From Chionis minor (lineage: Eukaryota; Chordata; Aves; Charadriiformes; Chionididae), in NCBI GenBank assembly GCA_013398295.1, contig VZSF01001212.1, positions 248,001 through 312,000 on the forward strand: a stretch of DNA of 64,000 bases, written 5' to 3'. A model generated the notes under the pieces. It ran no database searches and was not told where the DNA came from. It worked only from the letters and a program-made list of their open reading frames with translations. A program made the position numbers and the translations under genes. Position 1 is the first letter of the stretch; each line of letters starts with the position of its first letter. Below are positions 60,701 through 64,000 of this stretch, piece after piece.

Positions 60701-63700
60701 AATACTGTCACAAGAATTACAGACTCCTGGAAAATATTGGATTTATAAAATTACACGATAATTTTACTTAAAAAAATTACCAGTATGTCTCTGGGAATTC
60801 TTTCGGGACACCTGAAATGGCCTATGCTGAAGCCACAAGTATGAATTCCTTAAGAAGGGTCTACGTTTTCACACTGTAGAGTGGTCAAGTGGTAAGGAAA
60901 ATGTTACACACCCCCTCAGACAAGCCTAACCTCTCAAATAACAAAGAAGATGGAGACAACGATTAATTAGAAGTCCATCTGATCCAGATGTGCTAGCAGC
61001 TAAAAGGCCTATTTTCACAGTGAGGTGTGAGGGTAGTGAGTACCTACTTCCCGTTAGCATTAATGGGCGTCAGCAGTGTGAATTCTTCAGGGATCAACAA
61101 AAGACTTGGTTTCTACAGCAGTTGGTTAAGCATCTGTTCTGTACCATTTTATCACAAATGACATGCCTTAAAAGGTTTAACCTTCACACTTCCATAGCAT
61201 ATCCAGGTCTGTCGAAAGATGAAGAGCATATCAGACAGTAAAGGCTCTTACCGTCTCTGACTGCTGTGAATTAAAGTTTCTAATGGATGGTAAGGATCTG
61301 GCTGACTGTGTAATATTTTAGTTGCCAAGGGACTTGACGCAGCAAATAATCTACTATTTATGAAAACATTACAAAAAAAAGACACAGCAGCTAGAAGAAT
61401 GTGTAATGCACAAATGCTTCACTTGGAGACAGCGAGAAAAACAACCTATATTGGACTTCTGTTTAATGGTAAAATAATGCCAAGTGAATAGTTTCATTAT
61501 GCCAAATAATCACCTATTTTACACCATCCGAAAAAGTACGGAAGCCAATGATCTTTCTAAGCTGCCGCTCCTCAGAAGCGTTTTCTCTCCCCCCCCTGAT
61601 ATGACTGACTTTGCAATCTGAATCTGCAATCAGTTTTGCTAAGCAACTGCAGCACACAAAAGTCATGGTCTGTTTGGGGAAAAGCCAATTACAGGACATT
61701 GCTTTGTTACAGGAGTTTTTATGTAGCCAGCATGGTGGCACAAGCTGGAAAGCAGCTTGGAGGCAGAGAGGGGTTATTAGCACACACAGACTTTTGACGC
61801 TGGGGCTGTGTAGAAATCAGAGTGGTCTCTGCAGAGCTTCCTCCAAGCCCTTTTCAAGAACTAATGGTATTATTCTACCATTTTAGTAATTAAGTTGGGA
61901 CTAGGTATAGTTTATAAGGCTGAAGAAGACACTCTCAGACAAAAGAGGACTTTACATCTCCCCGAGGCACTTGTTTCAGCAAAATAAATACTGAGTGTAG
62001 CACGGCCTCTGAAAATACTGAAAACACCTGGTTAAAAACTGCTACAGCTTTTTATGTAATGGTCCTTGAAGAATTTCTATGTGCTACACTGCAGAAACTT
62101 AACGTTACCTAAGAGCTCATCCATCAGATTTCTCCAGCTCTAGCTGTGCTGCTAAAGCAGTACAGTTGACCTGATGGCAACAGAGACATAAATACATAAA
62201 AATGCTGTAACCGCTACAACTTTTTCGTATGTAGGAAATGGAAGAAGTAACAGTACGAGGCACCTTGATGATCAGGTGTAACTCAACCCACTCTACACAC
62301 TGCTGGTGTGCTCTCAGTTTAAAGCAATGGTTTTCAACCTTTTAATTTGTAGACCCTTATATTTTACCAGTGATTCTTACATAATAAATCTAAGCCTACT
62401 TTCTTTGACAGGTAACTGTGAGCCATGGATTGATCACAGGCTGAAACCGCCAGCGTGAAGGGAGGAGGGACGCCTACCCACACACTGTGCTGCGTATTAT
62501 AACCGTGTAATAGTTTTTTATGCAGCCAAGATCTGAGTGTAAAAATGAACCAAGCCCAAAGCATCAGAGACAAGTATCTCTGCATTTGCTCAGGTACTCA
62601 GGTAGGATAGGAATAATCGGAGATCCTGGGTCCAGTGTTTGTTGGAAGACTGATGAAGAGCCGGCAGATTTCTGAACTCTAGTTGCAGGCGTCCATTACA
62701 AGCTATAATTCTCTGGTACTCCTGTTAATTAAAAAGACATTTTTCTCCTGGCATCTGTCTTTTCAAAGTTAATAATTCTCCATGTTGACACAAAAATCTA
62801 AGCTGCATATGACCTGTGGTATTATTCTGGGCTTCCACTAGAGATGGATTGGCTTGCAATGGCATTTGTTTCTGTCTCCCCCATTGATTTCTTTGGGACC
62901 TGTAAGAAGGTGGGAGGAAGACCACCTTTGTATCTGGTACTGCTGGGCAGGTGCCTGGTAAGGGCAACTCCTCCAGGTATTGCAACGGCAGATGGAAACA
63001 TGGGCCATTCCAGGAAAAGTGAGAAGAGTTCAGAAAACATCCCCGACCCTTCCGAGGGAACAATAATGACACGCCATGAACAAACTCAGGAACTCCTTGG
63101 CTGGCTTCCCTTTCAGACTGCTGACAAGGATGCTACAGCATGTTCTAACCTTGAGGATGATTCTTCTGGTGTCAGCACTGAAAGATGTGTAAACTTGAGA
63201 GAAGACAAAGGTGCCACACTAGATGGATGTATCACATGATACTGCCCTCCCCAAAAAACCTCAGAGTCCACAAATTTTCCTAGATGCACTGAAATCTGAC
63301 ACTGACTTCATCACCTGAGAAAGATTACTGATATCAATAGCAGTTTGCCCTCCTTTCTCTATCCTGCATACCCTACTCGCTCAGCACACTTCTTTGTGGT
63401 GGAGAAAATTCAAGAGACAGACATACCTTGTTTCAAATCCTGGGCCGTTGGCTGTCTACTAAAGCAGAAATGGGTGTTCAAGCATTTGTCATCTCAAGCT
63501 TGTCCAAGAATCACATACCTGCTTCTGACAAAATATTGGATGAAAGATTTTGTTCTGTTGGGGTTTTCCCCCCGCCTTTTCTCACTTGTCATCTGTAACC
63601 ATTGCCTTTGTAAGGAGAGGGCCCATTAATTTAAAGACTATTAAAAATGCTTTTACAAGCAACAAAGGAAAATTCTTTATAGACCTACCACACTGTTTCC

Positions 63701-64000
63701 TGAGGGTGCTGGTCATGGTGATGCTAACTTGCCTGTTTCAGAGCCACCAAAGGAAAGCGTGTATGTTGTGGGCCTGATCAGCTGCCCTCTTCGCTCATAT
63801 GTGGAGCTAGGTGTAAAGTGGGTACTTCCCAACCAATCCTGCCTTCCTCCTAATTCTTCCTGTTAGTGACTTGACTACAAGAAGCTGTACACATCTGTGT
63901 GACTCAAGGTCCAGCTGTACAAACCACAGGCTGGTGCATGGTGGCCATTGGTTCCCGTAACAGATGGGAAAAACGCCCAGTTCCCTGCATTCGTAACGGG

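Larger units (their letters stand above)
52455..64000 (-). other. PLPPR1: PLPPR1 upstream intron, partial
   Basis: More than 11.5 kb of intron runs off the window. It contains an assembly N (52520), CR1 copies at 53849-53995 and about 55940-57378, a pyrimidine tract, a 17-bp tandem duplication and an unclassified block at 57380-57790. No exon encoding the expected PLPPR1 N-terminus was found. From 57800 to 64000 nothing was recognised. Confidence 0.7.

Overview
This is a bird nuclear genome window. It contains intron-split vertebrate genes and several CR1 LINE fragments with the diagnostic 3' end (a short octamer repeat, ATTCTATG, in place of a poly-A tail). The encoded proteins closely match vertebrate aldolase B, mitochondrial ribosomal protein L50 and phospholipid phosphatase-related protein 1. 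In chicken ALDOB is Z-linked, so a Z-chromosome origin is likely. No bacterial gene, CRISPR array or intact virus was seen. One ambiguous base (N) lies at 52520 beside a homopolymer.

Layout. 1-6087 is the ALDOB 5' flank and/or its first intron, with an old antisense CR1 (about 1040-1900) and a sense CR1 tail (about 2545-2668). ALDOB (+) has all eight coding exons between 6098 and 9210, giving a complete 364-residue protein and a poly-A signal at 9602. A spacer follows to the CpG-island promoter of MRPL50 (+), which has two exons (11522-11604 and 12368-12758; 157 residues) and a poly-A signal at 12867. From 17.4 kb to the right edge the window is the 3' part of PLPPR1 (-). Six coding exons (52266-52454, 38252-38384, 28440-28690, 21490-21666, 19427-19558, 17376-17408) encode residues 22-325 of a 325-residue protein. 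The exon with the start codon lies beyond the right edge or was not found. Introns of 1.9 to 13.9 kb separate these exons and hold six CR1 loci, including a nested pair and a 1.4 kb copy with a decayed reverse transcriptase.

How the genes relate. They are neighbours, not a functional unit: a liver/kidney/gut fructose and glycolytic enzyme, a mitoribosome protein, and a neuronal membrane protein of the lipid-phosphatase superfamily that has lost its catalytic residues. Order and relative orientation (ALDOB and MRPL50 in tandem, convergent with PLPPR1) agree with human 9q31, except that BAAT and ZNF189, which are interspersed there, were not recognised here.

I found no convincing undescribed system. 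The points most worth a second look are the nested CR1 with a clean 7-bp target duplication, an acceptor fused to a donor consensus at the start of ALDOB exon 2, the tiny terminal coding exon of PLPPR1 with a nearby alternative stop, the missing BAAT, an unclassified block beside the longest CR1, and several non-coding blocks that look like conserved regulatory elements.
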